The position numbers were made by a program, and so were the translations under genes. A DNA stretch of 6,686 nt from Spirochaetales bacterium (GTDB taxonomy: Bacteria; Spirochaetota; Spirochaetia; ARS1246), in the NCBI GenBank assembly GCA_018644745.1, contig JABGPX010000428.1, positions 1 to 6,686 on the forward strand, read 5' to 3'. Position 1 is the stretch's first letter. The number at the start of each line of letters is the position of its first letter. Below the pieces are notes generated by a model. The model was not told where the DNA came from. It did no database searches and saw only the letters and a program-made list of their open reading frames with translations. Shown piece by piece: positions 4,043 to 6,686 of this stretch.

Positions 4043-6686
4043 CTAATGGAAATCTCTGCTCTTATTGTGGGCTCTTTGGATATCTAGATCAGGCTTCCAT
4101 GCCTTATCCACCACAAGATAGCTGACACCCCGTTCGGCCTGGATTTTGCCTGTAACACCGAGGAAAGTATTGGCCAGGATGACATTCCTGAATTGGCGAA
4201 ATGTCCTATCCCAAACTATACAGTTTACAAATCCCATTTCATCTTCCAAGGTAATGAAGAGGGTTCCATTCGCGGTTGCAGGAAGCTGACGACAGATAAC
4301 CAGCCCTGCGTAAGAAACAACAGTGTCGTGTTTGCTCTCATTCACCTGCCCTGAATCGGGAAGACCAATACTAACCAACTGGTCTCGATACGGTTCCAAT
4401 GGATGCCCATTTGTGCTGTGTCCCGAAAACGCGTGATCCCAGAGAACTGTCTCTATATCATTGAGATTCATGAAATCGGGTATAGTCTCTTCAATATTCA
4501 ATAGGTTACTACTATCAGTTCCATTAACCGCAGTTCTATGAAAAGGCCCATTCTTTCCAAGGGCCTTCCATAAAGATGACCGTCGGTTTGGATCCAAAGA
4601 CTCAAAAGCTCCACTTTGTGAGAGATTGATAAGTACATCCGAAGACAATCCGGAGTCGGTTAGAAACACCACAAGAGAATCAGCACCTTTCTGCCTGGCG
4701 TCCTCAATATGATTATACTCCGCTTCACCAAGACCTCGTATAAAACGAAGCCCCATACGCACGGCATATTTCAGATCTGCATTACCCGAACATCCATCTT
4801 CTTCTAAAGTACAGAACCATTCACTCTTCATAATATCAACAGGCAGAAAACGTATATCGTGACGCTTTCCATCCTGGACAATGGTAGCAGGTGAATAGAA
4901 TCCCATAGGCCATGCATTGAGCAGAGCACAAGTAAAAAACACGGGATAATGACATTTCAGCCATGCAGTGCAGTACGCAATGTAGGCAAAACTCGCAGCA
5001 TGACTTTCTGGAAAACCATATTCCCCAAATCCGCGTATCTGTTCAAAAACCTGAATGGCAAATTTTTCTGAAATGCCATTTTTTAGCATGCCTGATATAA
5101 GCTTCTCCTGATGCCTTTCAATACTTCCCTGCCGTTTCCACGCAGCCATGTCTCTCCGGAGTTGATCAGCCTCACCCGGTGTGTAACCAGCTGCAATAAC
5201 TGCGAGCTTCATGACCTGTTCCTGAAACAATGGTACCCCCATTGTTTTCTTCAGCACGGGCTCTAAAGATGGATGAGGATATGTAACCGGTTCTTCTCCA
5301 TTTCGACGCTTAAGAAATGGATGTACCATTCCGCCGGCAATGGGTCCCGGCCGAACGATGCTGACCTCAATAACAATATCGTAATAGGTTCGGGGCTTAA
5401 GCCGCGGCAGCATTCCCATTTGTGCGCGGCTTTCTACCTGAAATACCCCGACTGTATCACTTTTGCAAAGCATATCAAAAGTCGCCGTATCACCCATTGG
5501 GATTTCAGCCATGGTCAATGTCTTTCCCAAATGCGTTTTTAATAAATCAAAAGAATGATGGAGATGGTGGAGCGCTCCAAGCCCTAACAAATCGACTTTA
5601 AAGAGCCCCAGTTCTTCTATGTCATACTTATCCCATTGGATGACTGTTCTGTTAGGCATGGTTGCATTTTCCACCGGAACAAGATCGCTCACCGGTTCAC
5701 TGCCGAGGAGGAAACCACCGGGATGAATTGACAGATGTCTGGGAAAATCCTGGAGTTCAGTAATCAGTTCGATCAGCAGGTCGAGCTTTTTGCCCTGAGA
5801 CTTCAATCCGGTGCCGTCAAGAGCTTCCTGAACAGTACCTCCCCTGTAAGAAGTAAGCTTAGAAAGCATATCGAGAGCTGTGACTGGTATACCAAGTACT
5901 TTACCAACCTCTCTGATCGCAGACTTCCTTCGATACCGCACAACATTCGCCACCATTGCGGCCCGATCGCGACCGTACTTCGTATACATATACTGAATGA
6001 CTTCTTCGCGCCTCCGGTGTTCGATATCGAGATCGATATCCGGCGGTTCTGCTCGCTCCCTGGAGATAAATCGTTCAAACAGCAGATCCATCTGAACTGG
6101 ATCGATAGCGGTTATTCCTAAACAATAACATACAGCCGAATTAGCTGCGGATCCCCTACCCTGACAGATAATATCATTCTTCTTACAAAACTGAACGATA
6201 TCCCACATGGTTATAAAGTACCCGTTATATTCCAGCTCTTCGATTAGAGCTAATTCGGTTTCAATTTGATTTTTCACTTTGACTGGAACAGAACTTGTAT
6301 ATCTTATATCAGCACCGGTAAGAGTGAGCTTTCGAAGCCATCCAGCAGTGGACAGCCCCTTCGGCAGCAGTTCGGATGGATAGCGGTACACAAGCGAATC
6401 TAAAGAGAACTGGCATCTTGCGGCTATCTCAAGAGTCGCTTCGATGGCCTGTGGTACGTCGTTATACAATTCCTGGAACTCTTCTGGAGTTTTTAAATAG
6501 TGCTCAGCATTCGATTTGAGGATGCTGCCTGCTTCGGTTAACTGCACACCATGTTTAATACAAGTGAGTACATCCTGTAGCCGTTTTTTTTCCTGGCTGT
6601 GATACAGAACTTCAGTTCCTGCAACGAGCGGGATATCGAACCTCCGTGAGATTTCTCCTCGTTTTATACCATTCATTCGATCAGAG
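4043..6686 (-). CDS. dnaE2: Error-prone DNA polymerase DnaE2/ImuC, missing its N-terminal end (right edge)
   Basis: Translesion polymerase of the C family, active in SOS mutagenesis with ImuA and ImuB. The frame is open to the right edge; residues below are counted from an internal ATG at 6676. The visible part, about 880 of an expected 1,050 or so residues, begins in the last part of the PHP domain (I-P-L-V-A-G-T-E-V-L-Y-H, then L-Q-D-V-L-T-C-I). Palm motifs follow: Q-G-R-G-S-A-A-N-S-A-V-C-Y-C-L-G-I, P-D-I-D-L-D with catalytic D213 and D215, and F-K-V-D-L-L-G-L with D362. Then come G-E-Y-G-F-P-E-S-H-A-A-S-F-A, a helix-hairpin-helix region near 640-700 (G-L-R-F-I-R-G-L-G), and an OB fold about 785-865 (A-G-L-V-I-C-R-Q through V-V-D-K-A-W). 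The terminal S-R-D-F-H is the hallmark of DnaE2, separating it from replicative DnaE1. All three catalytic aspartates are present, so it looks active. Any LexA site would lie outside the window. Confidence 0.95.
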   Translation of the reverse strand, partial: SDRMNGIKRGEISRRFDIPLVAGTEVLYHSQEKKRLQDVLTCIKHGVQLTEAGSILKSNAEHYLKTPEEFQELYNDVPQAIEATLEIAARCQFSLDSLVYRYPSELLPKGLSTAGWLRKLTLTGADIRYTSSVPVKVKNQIETELALIEELEYNGYFITMWDIVQFCKKNDIICQGRGSAANSAVCYCLGITAIDPVQMDLLFERFISRERAEPPDIDLDIEHRRREEVIQYMYTKYGRDRAAMVANVVRYRRKSAIREVGKVLGIPVTALDMLSKLTSYRGGTVQEALDGTGLKSQGKKLDLLIELITELQDFPRHLSIHPGGFLLGSEPVSDLVPVENATMPNRTVIQWDKYDIEELGLFKVDLLGLGALHHLHHSFDLLKTHLGKTLTMAEIPMGDTATFDMLCKSDTVGVFQVESRAQMGMLPRLKPRTYYDIVIEVSIVRPGPIAGGMVHPFLKRRNGEEPVTYPHPSLEPVLKKTMGVPLFQEQVMKLAVIAAGYTPGEADQLRRDMAAWKRQGSIERHQEKLISGMLKNGISEKFAIQVFEQIRGFGEYGFPESHAASFAYIAYCTAWLKCHYPVFFTCALLNAWPMGFYSPATIVQDGKRHDIRFLPVDIMKSEWFCTLEEDGCSGNADLKYAVRMGLRFIRGLGEAEYNHIEDARQKGADSLVVFLTDSGLSSDVLINLSQSGAFESLDPNRRSSLWKALGKNGPFHRTAVNGTDSSNLLNIEETIPDFMNLNDIETVLWDHAFSGHSTNGHPLEPYRDQLVSIGLPDSGQVNESKHDTVVSYAGLVICRQLPATANGTLFITLEDEMGFVNCIVWDRTFRQFRNVILANTFLGVTGKIQAERGVSYLVVDKAWKPDLDIQRAHNKSRDFH

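Noticed and set aside
4031..4046. Short inverted repeat AGGT-TAAC-ACCT between algH and dnaE2 as a terminator
   Set aside because: The stem is only 4 bp and no T-run follows on either strand.
4043..6686. Replicative polymerase DnaE1
   Set aside because: The Q-G-R-G-S-A-A-N-S-A-V-C-Y block, the domain layout with a short C-terminus and the terminal S-R-D-F-H are those of DnaE2/ImuC.

Overview
The window reads as ordinary, gene-dense bacterial chromosome: five complete or nearly complete protein genes plus one gene cut by the left edge, no RNA genes, no mobile elements and no CRISPR. Base composition looks near 48-50% G+C throughout, with no obvious compositional break. The gene set is two divergent members of the uroporphyrinogen-decarboxylase (URO-D) superfamily that are not haem enzymes, a SAM methyltransferase, TruC-type pseudouridine synthase, AlgH/YqgE and the mutagenesis polymerase DnaE2/ImuC. 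Expanded non-haem URO-D families are common in Planctomycetota/Verrucomicrobiota/Lentisphaerota-like lineages, and AlgH plus DnaE2 indicates a Gram-negative-type bacterium. I lean to that broad group with low confidence; no marker here fixes the taxonomy.

Layout. Left block (1-1383, minus strand): a 396-residue URO-D-like gene followed after 2 nt by a class I SAM methyltransferase that runs off the left edge, so the two are probably co-transcribed. Positions 1384-1583 are a 200-bp divergent control region. Positions 1584-2615 (plus) hold a second, only distantly similar URO-D family gene that keeps the H-x-C part of the zinc site of corrinoid methyltransferases. It meets truC (3361-2612, minus) tail to tail with overlapping stop codons. 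truC and algH (3401-4018, plus) diverge from a gap of only 39 bp carrying a perfect 10-bp palindrome. algH converges on dnaE2 (minus, from beyond the right edge to 4043).

How the genes work together. The left half may be a small metabolic module: two URO-D-fold proteins, one with and one without the Zn-binding cysteine, and a methyltransferase, sharing one control region. Their substrates cannot be read from the sequence. The right half is housekeeping and stress response: tRNA modification, a conserved envelope/regulatory protein of unclear function, and a translesion polymerase whose usual partners (imuA/imuB) would lie just right of the window. The most open-ended item is the divergent URO-D pair with the methyltransferase. 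Nothing seen proves a new system.
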